Shown: positions 1-9,479, numbered from the stretch's first letter. The stretch is DNA of 64,000 nt from Streptomyces roseofulvus (GCF_039534915.1 NZ_BAAAWE010000001.1:6758001-6822000), one strand, 5' to 3'. Numbers and translations are program-made. The notes: a model not told the origin generated them from the sequence alone.

Positions 1-1446
1 CCGGGCGATCCGCCGCACGCCGTCCCGGCCGGGCGTCGACTCGGCGGCCAGCAGGGCCAGTTCGGCGGCGAGCGCGTTGTTGCCGCGCCGCCGGGCGGCC
101 TCCGCCGCGGCCGCGACCTCGGCGGCCAGCTCCTCGTCCGGCCGGTCGGTGGCGAGTGCCCGGTGGCGCACCGCCTCGACGGGGTCGTCCACGACCTCCG
201 CGAGCGCCGCGTGGCCGGCGCTGCGCTCCGTCCAGCTGGCGTCGTGGACCAGGGTGGACGGCAGCAGTCCGGCGGTGAAGACGAGCGAGCCGTCCTCGGC
301 CAGCGAGACCAGGCCGGCGCGTTCGGCCGCGGCGAGGTCGGCCTCCGCCTCGGGCCGTCCGGCCCGTCGGACCAGCGTCGCCGAGGGGCGCAGCGCGAGC
401 GCGGCGAGCAGCAGGGTGGCCCGGACCGGCGGGGGAGCGGCGCCCAGGAGCTGGCGGGCGAGGTCCCGGGCCCGGCCGGAGAGGGTGAGCGCCTCGGCGT
501 GGTGCACGGGGGTGCGGGCGTCGGCGAGGGAGCGGCCGACGGCGAGCGCGAGCCGCGGGTTGCCGCCGCTGGCGCGGTGGATGCGGCCGGCCATCCGGGA
601 CGGCAGCCGGTGGTGGATGAGGAGTTCGGCGATCTCGTCGGCCTGGAGCGGCGGGACGAGCAGCAGGTCGGCCTCGGACGGCACCCACAGGTGCGCGGAG
701 TGCCCGGCGTGCGGCCGGCCGGCGGCGCCGCTGCCGGGCTCCCGCCCGTAGGCCCGGTGGGTGTCCCCGTACGGCTCCGGGGTCTCGACCGCGATCACGC
801 GCAGCGACGGCGGGGCGAGGTGGAGCGCGAAGCGGAGCAGGTCGGTGCTGTCGGGGTCGAGGAACTCGGCGCCGTCGACGACGAGCAGCACCGGCCCCCG
901 GGAGGTCAGCGCGCGCAGGATGCGGGCGATGCCCAGGCGCAGGGCGATGGGGTCCCAGCCGCCCTCCTGGAGGGGCGCCTCGCGGCAGAGCATGGCGACG
1001 GCGGTGCGCTGCGGTCCGGGCAGGTCGTCGAAGACGCCGGAGGCGGAGACGCCGGCGGGCAGGGCGCCCGGCGCGTCGAGGACGGTGCCGACGGGGCCGG
1101 GCGGGTGCTCCTCCCCGGCGGTGGCCGGTTCGGTGCGCTGTCCGGGCCAGGCGACGGTGGCGGCCACCGAGGCCACCAGCGCGGCCGCGGCGGCGCCGGG
1201 TATGGCCCGGTCGGCGGGGAGGGCGGCGAGCCACAGCACGGTCTCGCCGCGGGCCTCGGCCCGGGCGGCGGCGGCCAGCGCGACCTCGGTCTTGCCGACG
1301 CCGGCGGGCCCCGTGAGCAGGGCGCGGCCGCGGGCGTGCAGGACGGATTCGAGGCGGGTGAGCAGCTCCTCGCGGCCCACCGGGGCCGCCGGTCCGGCCG
1401 AGCCGGGGGAGCGTGCGGGCAGGGAGCCGTGCGGAACCGTCGTCAC
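1..1446 (-). CDS. LuxR-family-type ATPase regulator, N-terminal part (runs off the window)
   Basis: This is the N-terminal 482 codons of a large AAA/STAND ATPase of the kind found in LAL (LuxR-type, MalT-like) regulators. The GTG start at 1446 follows GGAGG with 10 nt spacing. Near the start a VGREELLTRL motif precedes a Walker A (GPAGVGKTEVA), and a Walker B-like VLLVVDGAEFLD appears about residues 180-190. Helical winged-helix-type sequence follows. The C-terminal part, where a LuxR HTH would sit, lies beyond base 1, so DNA binding is only inferred. Role: probable nucleotide-dependent transcriptional regulator. No neighbouring target can be named from this window. Confidence 0.8.
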   Translation of the reverse strand, partial: MTTVPHGSLPARSPGSAGPAAPVGREELLTRLESVLHARGRALLTGPAGVGKTEVALAAAARAEARGETVLWLAALPADRAIPGAAAAALVASVAATVAWPGQRTEPATAGEEHPPGPVGTVLDAPGALPAGVSASGVFDDLPGPQRTAVAMLCREAPLQEGGWDPIALRLGIARILRALTSRGPVLLVVDGAEFLDPDSTDLLRFALHLAPPSLRVIAVETPEPYGDTHRAYGREPGSGAAGRPHAGHSAHLWVPSEADLLLVPPLQADEIAELLIHHRLPSRMAGRIHRASGGNPRLALAVGRSLADARTPVHHAEALTLSGRARDLARQLLGAAPPPVRATLLLAALALRPSATLVRRAGRPEAEADLAAAERAGLVSLAEDGSLVFTAGLLPSTLVHDASWTERSAGHAALAEVVDDPVEAVRHRALATDRPDEELAAEVAAAAEAARRRGNNALAAELALLAAESTPGRDGVRRIAR

Positions 1447-1580
1447 CTGGTCGTCACCTCCGCCCGTGGGCCCCGCCCATGAGCCCTGCGCAGAGGATAC
1501 GGAGCCCACCGGCCCCGTCCAGGTCCCTTGTCCGGCATACGGACACCGAGTGCCGCGCGGGACGGGCTTCCGAACCCGGC

Positions 1581-1612
1581 GACACCCCCGTGGTGTAGAC
1601 CACGGGGGTGTC
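1581..1612. terminator. Bidirectional stem-loop
   Basis: A perfect 14-bp inverted repeat (GACACCCCCGTGGT and its complement) encloses the 4-nt loop GTAG. It lies between the upstream end of the ATPase regulator gene and the 3' end of the subtilase gene, 57 nt past the subtilase stop, so it most likely terminates subtilase transcription. Confidence 0.8.
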
Positions 1613-1668
1613 GCTGACCAGCGATGATGCTGGTGTGGGGGGTGATGTTGGCTCGGTGGAGCGGTGGC

Positions 1669-3498
1669 TCAGAAGGTGAGCGACCAGGAGTCGATGTAGC
1701 CGGTGTCACCCGAGGCCACATCGCGGACCTGGAGCTTCCAGGTGCCGTTGGCGACCTCGCTGGAGGCGTCGACCGTGTACGTCGTGAGGACGTTGTCGGC
1801 GCTGTCCGAGGAGGAGGACGCCTTCAGGTTGCGCACCGTGCCGTCGGGGGCGACCAGGTCGATGACCAGGTCCCCGCGCCAGGTGTGCTTGATGTCCACG
1901 CCGACCTTCAGGGCGGCGGGGGCGTTGCCGGTGCGGCCGGTGACGGCGATCGAGGACGACACGGTGGTGTTGTCGGAGATCGTCACGTCGTTCGTGTTGG
2001 TGAAGACGGTGCCGGGCTGGGTGGTGCCGGTGACCGCGTCCACGGTCTTGGCCGCGTCGGCGATGCCGGTGCCGCAGCCGCCGGAGCAGGTGCCGGGCAG
2101 CGGGCGGGCGTTGGTCTTGATCGCCGACTCGATCTCGGCCGGGGTGAGCGTGCTCTTGGCCGACTTCAGGAGGGCGGCGAGGCCGGCGATGTGCGGCGCG
2201 GCCATGGAGGTGCCCTGGTAGGGCTTGTAGTTCTCGGTCGACTGGGTCGTCGTGCCCGAGTTCAGCGTGGAGTAGATCGCGTTCTCGGGAGTGGTGACGG
2301 TGCCGGGCGTGTCCGTGGCGTTGCGGGTCTCGCCGCCGGGGGCGGACACGTCCACGAGGGTGCCGTAGTTGGAGTAGTACGACCGGGAGCCGGCGCGGTT
2401 GGTCGACGCCACGGTGATGACGTTCGAGCAGTTCGCGGGCGTGAAGCCGGAGGTGTTGGCGTTGCTGTTGCCCGCGGCGACGACGACGGTGGTACCGCGC
2501 GAGACGGCGCCGTTGATCGCGGTCTGGTAGACGCTCGGGCAGGAGGAGCTGGCGCCGCCGAGGCTCAGGTTGATGACCTTGGCCGGCGTCGGGTTGGCCG
2601 GGACGCCCGGGACGGTGCCGCCGGAGGCCCAGGTGATGGCGTCGGCGATGTCGGAGGACGAGCCGCCGCACTTGCCGAGCACCCGCACGGGCTGGATCTT
2701 CGCGTTGTACGCGATGCCCGCGATGCCCTTGGTGTTGTTCGTGACGGCGCCGATGGTGCCGGCCACGTGGGTGCCGTGCCAGGAGGAGCTCGACGCCTTG
2801 GAGCCGGTGCCGCACTCGCCGTCGGTGGCGTTCCAGTCGCCCTCGTCCTTGGCGTCGGCGTCACGGCCGTTGCCGTCCCGGGCGTCGGCGGAGGTGGAGA
2901 TGAAGTCGTAGCCGGAGACCACGTTGGACGCGAGGTCCGAGTGGGCCGCGTAGCCGGTGTCGATGACGGCGACGGTGACGCCGGAGCCGGTCGTCTTGTC
3001 CCAGGCCGAGGGAACGTTCATGCCACCGGTGGCCTCGAAGAGGTCCCACTGCTTGGCGTAGTCGGTGTCGTTCGGCGTGACGGCCATCGCGTAGGCGCGG
3101 ATGTCCGGCTCGACGGTGGCGACGGACGGGTCGGCGCGGAAGGCGGCCATGACCTCGTTCACGTCCTGCGAGGTCGCCGCGTCACCCAGGTCGACCAGGG
3201 CGGCGCCGCCGGCGAGCCGGCGCTCGAAGGCGAGGTCCTCGCCCGTCTTGGCGGCCTTCTCGGCGGCGTCGGTCTTCGCCGCCGCGTTGGAACCGGCCTC
3301 GGCGGCCTGGCTCTTGTAGGTGACGATGACCTTCTCGACCGGGGCGCTCGGGAGCGCCCGCATCGCCTGCGAAGCCGGGGCCGGCTTCGGGGTGGGTGCG
3401 GCCGGGGCGGCGGCGAACGCCCCGGTGGTGGTGGCAGCGGCACCGATGATCGCGGCGGTGGCGACCACGGATATGACTCTCCGCCTGGAACCGTTCAA
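1669..3498 (-). CDS. Secreted S8 subtilisin-like serine protease with C-terminal P domain
   Basis: About 609 aa. Order: a Sec signal peptide (RRRVISVVATAAIIGA core), an I9-type propeptide (EKVIVTYKSQ region), the S8 catalytic domain and a proprotein-convertase P domain over the last ~115 residues. The catalytic triad is visible as Asp in VAVIDTGY (about residue 180), His in HGTHVAGT (about 241) and Ser in GTSMAAPHIAGL (about 431), with the oxyanion Asn in VVAAGNS. I chose the TTG at 3498 because AAAGGG sits 9 nt upstream. The longer reading from TTG 3516 would put that ribosome binding site inside the gene. Role: extracellular protein degradation. Monocistronic. Confidence 0.95.
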   Translation of the reverse strand: MNGSRRRVISVVATAAIIGAAATTTGAFAAAPAAPTPKPAPASQAMRALPSAPVEKVIVTYKSQAAEAGSNAAAKTDAAEKAAKTGEDLAFERRLAGGAALVDLGDAATSQDVNEVMAAFRADPSVATVEPDIRAYAMAVTPNDTDYAKQWDLFEATGGMNVPSAWDKTTGSGVTVAVIDTGYAAHSDLASNVVSGYDFISTSADARDGNGRDADAKDEGDWNATDGECGTGSKASSSSWHGTHVAGTIGAVTNNTKGIAGIAYNAKIQPVRVLGKCGGSSSDIADAITWASGGTVPGVPANPTPAKVINLSLGGASSSCPSVYQTAINGAVSRGTTVVVAAGNSNANTSGFTPANCSNVITVASTNRAGSRSYYSNYGTLVDVSAPGGETRNATDTPGTVTTPENAIYSTLNSGTTTQSTENYKPYQGTSMAAPHIAGLAALLKSAKSTLTPAEIESAIKTNARPLPGTCSGGCGTGIADAAKTVDAVTGTTQPGTVFTNTNDVTISDNTTVSSSIAVTGRTGNAPAALKVGVDIKHTWRGDLVIDLVAPDGTVRNLKASSSSDSADNVLTTYTVDASSEVANGTWKLQVRDVASGDTGYIDSWSLTF

Positions 3499-3993
3499 AG
3501 TGGTTGGCCCTTTCAAGTACGACGTAGGTGCGGAGCAGTGGCGGCGGCGCGGGAGTCGCGGGGCGAAGTGGGGTCGCGTCCGTGGTCCCTGGGCTGGGGG
3601 GCCCGTGCGCCGCCACCGGCGCCGACGGCCCGGGTCAAGGCCGTCCCCGGCGGTGGTCTCCCCGCATGCACCTGTCAGATGCGATGTGGGGGATGTTATC
3701 CGCCGGTGCGGAGGACAGTAGGGAACGGGGAGGTGAACGCGATACGGGGAAAACCCTTGTCACCCCTCACCGGCGGGGAGGGGGTCCCCCCGCGGGTGAG
3801 GCGGACGGGGCCGGGGAGGGCGCGCGCGGGGTGCGCGGCAGGAGGCGCGCGGCCGGTCCGCGCGGCGGAAGCGGCCGGATCCGACCCGCTCACGGGCACG
3901 TCGGGGCGCCTGCGGACGCCCGAGGGGCGCGCGGGGTTTGGAACGGGGTCGGAACGGGGGCCGGGGCGGAGAGGCGTCAGGAAGGGGTGACCC
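3499..3993. other. Intergenic, no gene seen
   Basis: GC-rich spacer between the subtilase start and the 3' end of the GNAT gene. Open frames here show no start with a ribosome binding site and no recognisable family. It should contain the subtilase promoter, but I cannot place -10/-35 boxes with confidence. Confidence 0.5.
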
Positions 3994-4860
3994 TCAGCCG
4001 AGTTCGAGGGTCGTGACGCCGAACACGCGGTCCACCGCGACCGGTCGCACCGGGCCGGTGTACATCCGGGCCGTCTCGAACGTGGGCGTGAGGCCGCGCT
4101 CCTCCGCGAGCCGCGCCGCCGCCGGGTTGGTCTCGGGCATGTCGACGGCGATCGACCGCGCGCCGAACTCCCGGGCCGCCCCGGCGAGCGCGTCGAGCAG
4201 CGCGGCGGCGTCGGCCGGTCCGTCCGCGAACAGCGGACCCACGCGCGCCTCGTCCTGTGAGGGCCGGACGACGCCGTACCCGGTCACCCGGCCGTCGACC
4301 ACCCGGGCCAGGGCGCGGTGCCCCGGGGTCGACAGCCAGGCGGCGAGGAAGCGGGGCCGTTCGGCGTGGTGGCAGGCCGCGTCGTACGCGGCGAGTTGTG
4401 CCGCGTCGACCGTTTCGGCCGGGACGATCCCGGTCACCGGGCGCTCGGCGGGCGGGACTTCTCCGGCATAGCGGGCGGTGCGGTGGGAGAGGACGAACCC
4501 GGAGCGCCGGTAGTTGTCCTGCTGGGCCGGCACGCCGTCGAGCCCCACCGTCCGCGTCCCGGCGTGCGCGAGCCCGGCCCGCCAGGTGGCCAGGCCGAGG
4601 CCCTGTCCGCGCAGTTCGGGCCGGACGAGGTAGAAGCCGAGGAAGGCGTAGGCGTCGCCGTAGGTCACCACGGAGACGGCGGAGGCCGGTTCGCCGTCGA
4701 TCCGCCCGAGGAAGAAACCGTCCGGATCCTGCGCGAAGAAGGCGTCGCCGTCGGCCCGGCCGGGGTTCCACCCCTCCTCGGCGGCCCAGGCCCGGACGAG
4801 TTCCCACTCGGCACGGGTGGCGCGGGCGACGACGAGCGAACCGGGGGAGAACGTGGTCAC
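3994..4860 (-). CDS. GNAT N-acetyltransferase with C-terminal GNAT-like domain
   Basis: 288 aa from GTG 4860, preceded by GAAGGA. The N-terminal GNAT fold is seen from FYLVRPELRGQGLGLATWR (acetyl-CoA-binding R-x-x-G-x-G/A signature, RGQGLG). A second degenerate acetyltransferase-like domain occupies the C-terminal half, the common two-domain architecture of actinobacterial YitH-like acetyltransferases. Substrate cannot be predicted. It stands alone between long spacers, so there is no operon partner to suggest a role. Confidence 0.85.
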   Translation of the reverse strand: MTTFSPGSLVVARATRAEWELVRAWAAEEGWNPGRADGDAFFAQDPDGFFLGRIDGEPASAVSVVTYGDAYAFLGFYLVRPELRGQGLGLATWRAGLAHAGTRTVGLDGVPAQQDNYRRSGFVLSHRTARYAGEVPPAERPVTGIVPAETVDAAQLAAYDAACHHAERPRFLAAWLSTPGHRALARVVDGRVTGYGVVRPSQDEARVGPLFADGPADAAALLDALAGAAREFGARSIAVDMPETNPAAARLAEERGLTPTFETARMYTGPVRPVAVDRVFGVTTLELG

Positions 4861-5503
4861 GGGCGTTCCTTCGGGGAGGCGGGGGAGGGGTGGCGGCCGT
4901 CGCCGCGCGCCGGACCGTACGGCCGGCCGGGCCGGGTCCGTACCCGCCGGCCGGCCGGGGTCCGTACGCGCCGGCGGCCGTACGGCGAGCCGGCCACCGC
5001 CCACCGAATCGGTCAAAGCGCCCCACCGTAGCGCTTTCCGCCCCGCCCACCCGCCCCCGCCGAACGATTCCGGCCGCCCTGAGCGGGGCGCTTCGGGCCG
5101 GGCGGCCCGAGCCGGCGGCCCCGGGCGGAGCGCCTGGGCCAGGGGCCCGCGGGCGCGGGGCGAGCGCCGGGGCCGGACGTCAGGCGGGGTGTGAGGGGCC
5201 GGGCTGGCCGGGCCGAGCGCGTGGGCCGGGTGCGACGGTCGGCGGCCCCGGTCCGGGCGGCCGAGCCCGAGCGCCCCCGGGCGGGCCTCCCGGGACCGGC
5301 CGCCCGGGACCGTGCGCCCGAGCCCGAGCGCCCCCGGGCCGGCTGTCCGGGACCGAGTCCGGAGCCGGGTGCGCGGGCCGGGCGTGTGCGCCGCGCGCGT
5401 GCGCTGTGCGCGTGCGCCGGGGCGGGCGTCTGGCCGGGGGCGTGGCGGGGCGGGGGCGCCGGGTCGGGCGTGTGGCCGGGGGCGTGGCGGGGCGGGGGCG
5501 GCT
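4861..5503. other. Long GC-rich spacer with internal repeats
   Basis: No gene is supported. The stretch is low-complexity. CCGTAC-containing repeats occur near 4916-4985. A 22-bp unit beginning CCGAGCCCGAGCGC is present at 5261-5282 and again at 5318-5339. A longer direct repeat sits at 5423-5500 (listed separately). Confidence 0.6.
5423..5500. repeat. 36-bp direct repeat, two copies at 42-bp period
   Basis: Copies at 5423-5458 and 5465-5500 differ at one position. The shared core begins TGGCCGGGGGCGTGGCGGGG. It lies just downstream of the NAD-kinase-like gene and could be slippage-derived. Confidence 0.85.
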
Positions 5504-6415
5504 TCAGCCCACCAGCCGGAGGCGGGTGTCCGCGACGGTGAGGCGGACGGTCTGGCCCCAGGTCAGATCGAGCGCGTCGGACTCGACGCCGTCCCCGAAG
5601 GCGACCAGACGGTCGGACTCGACCGTGAGGCGGAGGCCCTGCGCCGGACCGAGGACGCCCTCGACCCGGCTCGTCCCGGTCGTCGGCGACGGCCACGCCT
5701 CGCGGACGAACCAGGCGAGGCGCGGCTCCGCCGGCCCCGGCAGGGCGAGTGCGCTGGAGCGCTGCTGCCAGAGCGACCGCAGCCAGCCGGTGGCCCCGGT
5801 GCCGGTCCCGGCCAGCACCCCCGAGGACGCCTGCGCCTCGGCCCCCGCGCCGTCCGGGGCGTCGCCGGTGTCCGTGCCGAGGGTGTAGCGGGCGGTCTGG
5901 TGGCCCGGCGGACCCACGTAGATCTCGTTGAGCGCGAGCAGCCGCTGGCCGTCGTCGGTGGCCGCCGCCACCATGGTGAGCTCGTCGGTCGCGACACCGG
6001 GCCCCGCCGCGTACCGCAGCAGCCGCCGCGCGTCCGAGGGGCGGTGCCGTACCAGCACGCCCGTGTTGCGCCCCGGGTCGGCGTCGATGCCGACGACGGG
6101 CTGACCGGCCAGGTACTTGGCGGTGTTGGCGACCAGCCCGTCCTGGCCGACGACCACGACCACGTCCTCGGGGCCGAAGAGGAAGCGGTCGAGGTCGGCG
6201 CGTTCGACCCGGGTCTGCCGCCAGGTCAGCGGGACCGCGCCGGCCACGTCCGCGAGCGCCCGCCGGGTGCGCTCGTGCCGCTCCCGCACCTCGTCGGCGG
6301 AGCGGCCCCGCGCGGCCAGGAAGAACGCGGCCTGGCCGTGCGTCCCGTGCCGGGCGAGCAGCTCCTCGTACTCCGTCCTGCGGTGCACGAGGACCGCCCG
6401 CGGGGCGAGGCTCAC
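5504..6415 (-). CDS. NAD kinase-like (ATP-NAD kinase/diacylglycerol kinase fold) protein
   Basis: 303 aa from GTG 6415. The start overlaps the stop of the upstream SPFH gene in a GTGA, so the two are translationally coupled. Visible family marks are a degenerate GGDG-type motif (VVVVGQDGLVANTAKYL) with GIDADPGRNTGVLVRH just after it, and GVLAGTGTGATGW in the position of the SGTGSTGW-like loop of NAD kinases. The first Gly of GGDG is replaced by Gln, so true NAD kinase activity is uncertain. It could bind a nucleotide for another purpose. The housekeeping NAD kinase is expected elsewhere. Confidence 0.75.
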   Translation of the reverse strand: MSLAPRAVLVHRRTEYEELLARHGTHGQAAFFLAARGRSADEVRERHERTRRALADVAGAVPLTWRQTRVERADLDRFLFGPEDVVVVVGQDGLVANTAKYLAGQPVVGIDADPGRNTGVLVRHRPSDARRLLRYAAGPGVATDELTMVAAATDDGQRLLALNEIYVGPPGHQTARYTLGTDTGDAPDGAGAEAQASSGVLAGTGTGATGWLRSLWQQRSSALALPGPAEPRLAWFVREAWPSPTTGTSRVEGVLGPAQGLRLTVESDRLVAFGDGVESDALDLTWGQTVRLTVADTRLRLVG

Positions 6416-7428
6416 GCGCCCGCCCCGCCGCTGCCGCCGTCGCCCAGCTTCGCGAGGAGGCCGGTGAGGACGTCGGGGGTGAGGGTGAGGTGCTGGATCC
6501 TGGGCAGCTGCTCGGCGGCCCGGGTGAGGGCGAGGGCGTGCAGGACGGCCGGATCGGCGGCGGCGTGCGCCTGGAGCCAGGCCGTCTGCGCGGCCGCCCG
6601 GGCCTCGCCGACCTCGCGCGCCGCCGCCGCCTCGGCCTGCGCGAGCCGCACCTTCCGTACGGCCTCGGCCTCGGCCCGTACCGCGTCGGCGGCGGCGGAC
6701 TCCTCCGCCTCCCGGCGCGCGTTGGTGCCGCGCTGCTCGACGAGCCGCTCCTCCTGCCGGGCCAGCTCGATCTTGCTGGCCAGCTCGTTCTCCGCGATCG
6801 TCCGCTCCCGCTCGACGGCGACCGCGCGCCGCTCGTAGGTGGCCCGGTCGGCCTCCTGCTGGATCTGCTCGCGGGCGGGGGTGCGCAGGGCCCGCTCGAC
6901 CTCGGGCTCGGGGCGGATCGCGACCACGCGGACGGCGACCACCTCGATGCCCGTGGCCGGGAGCCGCGGCTCGGCGGCCAGCCCGTCCGTGATCCGGTCC
7001 CGTACCGCTGCCACGCCGTCCACCAGCGCCTGCGCCAGCGAGGTCCGGGCGAGCACGTCGAGGGCGTGCTGCTGCGCGGTCTCGGTGAGCAGGGTCGCGA
7101 TCTGCTCCAGCGGGGTCCCGCGCCAGACGCCGGTGTCGGGGTCGATGGAGAAGTCGAGCCGGGCGGCGGCGGTCGCGGGGTCCCCGATCCGGTACGTGAC
7201 GGTGGACTGCACGCTCACGTCCTGGAAGTCCGCGGTGCGCGCGTGGAAGGCCATCGCGAGCTCCCGGTCGTCCACCGGGACCTCGGAGAGCGCCGCGCTG
7301 AGCGGCCGGAACCAGAAGCTGAGCCCGGCGCCGTCGTGGGCGAGCCGGCCGCGCTTCTGGTGGCGGATGTGGGCGGTGGGCGCGGAGCGGAGGTGGCGCC
7401 AGCCGGCCCGCCGGGTGATGTCGGCCAT
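6412..7428 (-). CDS. SPFH/Band 7/prohibitin-type protein
   Basis: 338 aa. ATG 7428 is preceded by AAGGGGG with 7 nt spacing. An SPFH (stomatin/prohibitin) domain occupies roughly residues 30-190 (LSEVPVDDRELAMAFHARTA onward). A long charged Ala/Glu/Arg-rich helix (about 190-280) that should form a coiled coil follows. There is no clear N-terminal membrane segment, so membrane association would be peripheral. SPFH proteins form membrane-linked oligomeric cages. Pairing with an NAD-kinase-like gene suggests a shared complex or stress role, which is inference. Confidence 0.85.
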   Translation of the reverse strand: MADITRRAGWRHLRSAPTAHIRHQKRGRLAHDGAGLSFWFRPLSAALSEVPVDDRELAMAFHARTADFQDVSVQSTVTYRIGDPATAAARLDFSIDPDTGVWRGTPLEQIATLLTETAQQHALDVLARTSLAQALVDGVAAVRDRITDGLAAEPRLPATGIEVVAVRVVAIRPEPEVERALRTPAREQIQQEADRATYERRAVAVERERTIAENELASKIELARQEERLVEQRGTNARREAEESAAADAVRAEAEAVRKVRLAQAEAAAAREVGEARAAAQTAWLQAHAAADPAVLHALALTRAAEQLPRIQHLTLTPDVLTGLLAKLGDGGSGGAGA

Positions 7429-7454
7429 GAGAGAACCCCCTTGTCGTCATGGCG

Positions 7455-7484
7455 ACGATAGAGCCGGATATCGATTCTCGTCAA
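7455..7484 (-). promoter_or_regulatory. Candidate housekeeping promoter for the SPFH operon
   Basis: Reading the minus strand, TTGACG (7484-7479) is separated by 18 nt from TATCGT (7460-7455), a reasonable SigA/HrdB-type pair. It ends 27 nt upstream of the SPFH start codon. Confidence 0.5.
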
Positions 7485-7516
7485 GGTGACGCAAAGGGGG
7501 TCTCGGGAGGTGGGGA

Positions 7517-8557
7517 TCAGCGGGCGGGCTCCGCCTCCGGAACGGGTCCGAGCGCCCCGCCCAGCGTCTCGGCCAGACTCGTGACCGTCGGCTCGGCGGG
7601 CCCGGACGGAGCCGGCACCTGAACCGGCCGCGCGGCGTCCGCGGCCGTCGCGGGTGCCGCCCCGGCGGCGGTCGGCACGGCCGCGGCCGGTGCCGCGGGC
7701 CCGCCCGTGGTCAGCAGGACGACGCCCCGGGCCGCGACCAGCGCCGCCCCGGCGGCGACCAGCCACCCCCACGCGCCCGCGCGGAACGTCTCGCCGAGCA
7801 GCGCCACGCCGATGACGGCGGCCGCGGCCGGGTTCGAGAGGTTCACCACCGCCAGCGGGGCGGCGAGCCCGCCCCGGTACGCGGTCTGCGAGAGCAGCAG
7901 CCCGCCCATGGCGAAGGCCGAGATCAGCACGGCGAGCAGCGCGGTCTGCCACCAGGACGGCTGCCCGCCGGGCAGGCCCACCGCCAGCGCGGCGGTGAGG
8001 GTCTGGGTGAGCGCCGACGCGACGCCGGAGGCGACCCCGGACGCGGTGGCGTGCCCGAGCCCGTGCCCCCGTACGCCCGCTCCCCGGCGCCCGGCTCCGG
8101 CGAGCGCGGCGATCAGCAGCGCCGTCGCGGCCGCGACCACCAGGGCCTCGCGCAGGCTCAGCGCCTCGCCGGGCTCGGCCGGCCCGGTGACCGCGACGAG
8201 CCCGACCAGACCCGCCAGGGTCCACAGCGCGCCCCGCCACTCGGTGCGGGTCACCCGCCGCCGGGCGGTGTACGCGCCCAGCGGCAGCGCCGCCACCAGG
8301 GTCAGCGCGCCGAGCGGCTGCACCAGCGTCAGGGGGCCGTAGTGGAGGGCGGCCACGTGGGCGAGGGCGCCGGCGGCGTTGAGCCCGACGGCCCACCACC
8401 ACTGCCCGCGCGCCAGCAGTGCCCGCAGCGCCCCGCGCCCCGAGGGCGCGGAGGGGGCGGCGGCGAGGCGGGCCTGGGCGACGGCGGCGAGCGCGTACCC
8501 GGCGGCGGAGACGAGGGAGAGGAGCACCGCGAGCGCGGTGCCGGCGGCGGTGCTCAT
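7517..8557 (-). CDS. DMT-superfamily (EamA-like) membrane transporter
   Basis: 346 aa from ATG 8557. The start overlaps the PAP2 stop in ATGA. About nine to ten hydrophobic helices span residues 5-290 (for example ALAVLLSLVSAAGYALAAVA and AAAAVIGVALLGETFRAGAW), followed by a ~55-residue Pro/Ala-rich cytoplasmic tail. The pattern fits DMT/NIPA-like permeases that export small metabolites or cations; the substrate is unknown. Co-transcription with the PAP2 phosphatase suggests a lipid or envelope-linked function. Confidence 0.8.
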   Translation of the reverse strand: MSTAAGTALAVLLSLVSAAGYALAAVAQARLAAAPSAPSGRGALRALLARGQWWWAVGLNAAGALAHVAALHYGPLTLVQPLGALTLVAALPLGAYTARRRVTRTEWRGALWTLAGLVGLVAVTGPAEPGEALSLREALVVAAATALLIAALAGAGRRGAGVRGHGLGHATASGVASGVASALTQTLTAALAVGLPGGQPSWWQTALLAVLISAFAMGGLLLSQTAYRGGLAAPLAVVNLSNPAAAAVIGVALLGETFRAGAWGWLVAAGAALVAARGVVLLTTGGPAAPAAAVPTAAGAAPATAADAARPVQVPAPSGPAEPTVTSLAETLGGALGPVPEAEPAR

Positions 8558-9411
8558 CGCGGCACCCCGGCCGGTACGGCCCCGGCGGCGGACCGCGCGC
8601 GCGGGACGGCGCCGGGCTCGGCGGCCGCGTCCGAGGGCAGGGTGTCGGCGGGCGGCGCGGCGCTCGGGGGTGCCGGACGGGCCGGCTTCGGTACGACGAG
8701 CAGCGCGAGCCCCAGCAGCCCGGCGGCGACGACCGCGTCCAGCCAGTAGTGGTTGGCCGTGCCGACGATCACGAGCAGCGTCAGCGCCGGGTGCAGCAGC
8801 CACGCCCAGCGCAGGGGGGTGCGGGCCGCGGCGATCAGGCCGATCGCGAGCATCAGCGCCCAGCCGAAGTGCAGCGACGGCATCGCGGCGAACTGGTTCG
8901 CCATCGAGTCCGCCTCGGGAGCGGCGCCGTACACGGACGGGCCGTAGACCCGCGCGGTGTCCACCAGGCCGGTGGCGGCGAGCATCCGCGGCGGTGCGAG
9001 CGGCACCAGGATGTGCAGGGCCAGGGCGGCGCCGGTGACCAGCGCCAGGACGCGCCGCGCCCACAGGTAGTGCGCGGGCCGGCGCCAGAACAGCCAGGCG
9101 AGGAAGGCGATCGTGGCCGGGAAGTGCACGGCCGCGTAGTAGGTGTTCGCGGCCCGGATCAGCGGCTCGCCGTGCAGCAGGAGCTGCTGGATCGCGCCCT
9201 CGCCGGGGAGGTGCAGGGCCCGCTCGGCGTCCCACACGCGGTCGGCGTTGCGGAAGGCCCGGGCCTCATGCCCGTTCGCGGCCAGCCGCCCGAGCTTGTA
9301 GACGAGGAAGAGCCCGGTGACGAGCAGCAGCTCGCGCAGGAGCGGCGGCCGTCCGCTCCCCTCCCGGGAGCCGGGACGGAGCCCGAGTCCCCCGCGTATC
9401 CGGGTCGCCAT
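8554..9411 (-). CDS. PAP2-superfamily (inositol phosphorylceramide synthase-like) membrane phosphatase
   Basis: 285 aa with about six transmembrane helices. The PAP2 signature is visible in order: MPSLHFGWALMLAIGL (PSLH, with the catalytic His) and, after a helix, VGTANHYWLDAVVA (H-x3-D, second His and Asp). This arrangement matches the PAP2_3/aureobasidin-resistance-like subgroup that handles lipid phosphates. First gene of a two-gene operon with the EamA transporter. The TetR gene and a palindromic operator lie immediately upstream on the other strand. Confidence 0.88.
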   Translation of the reverse strand: MATRIRGGLGLRPGSREGSGRPPLLRELLLVTGLFLVYKLGRLAANGHEARAFRNADRVWDAERALHLPGEGAIQQLLLHGEPLIRAANTYYAAVHFPATIAFLAWLFWRRPAHYLWARRVLALVTGAALALHILVPLAPPRMLAATGLVDTARVYGPSVYGAAPEADSMANQFAAMPSLHFGWALMLAIGLIAAARTPLRWAWLLHPALTLLVIVGTANHYWLDAVVAAGLLGLALLVVPKPARPAPPSAAPPADTLPSDAAAEPGAVPRARSAAGAVPAGVPR

Positions 9412-9479
9412 GGCGCGGCACTTCCCCTCGACAATCGGTCAAAAATGCAACAAACGGAGGAAACCCTAGATCCGAATTC

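Noticed and set aside
1624..3990. 788-aa plus-strand open frame opposite the subtilase
   Set aside because: Gly/Arg/Asp-rich antisense shadow with no ribosome binding site or family; the subtilase on the other strand is certain.
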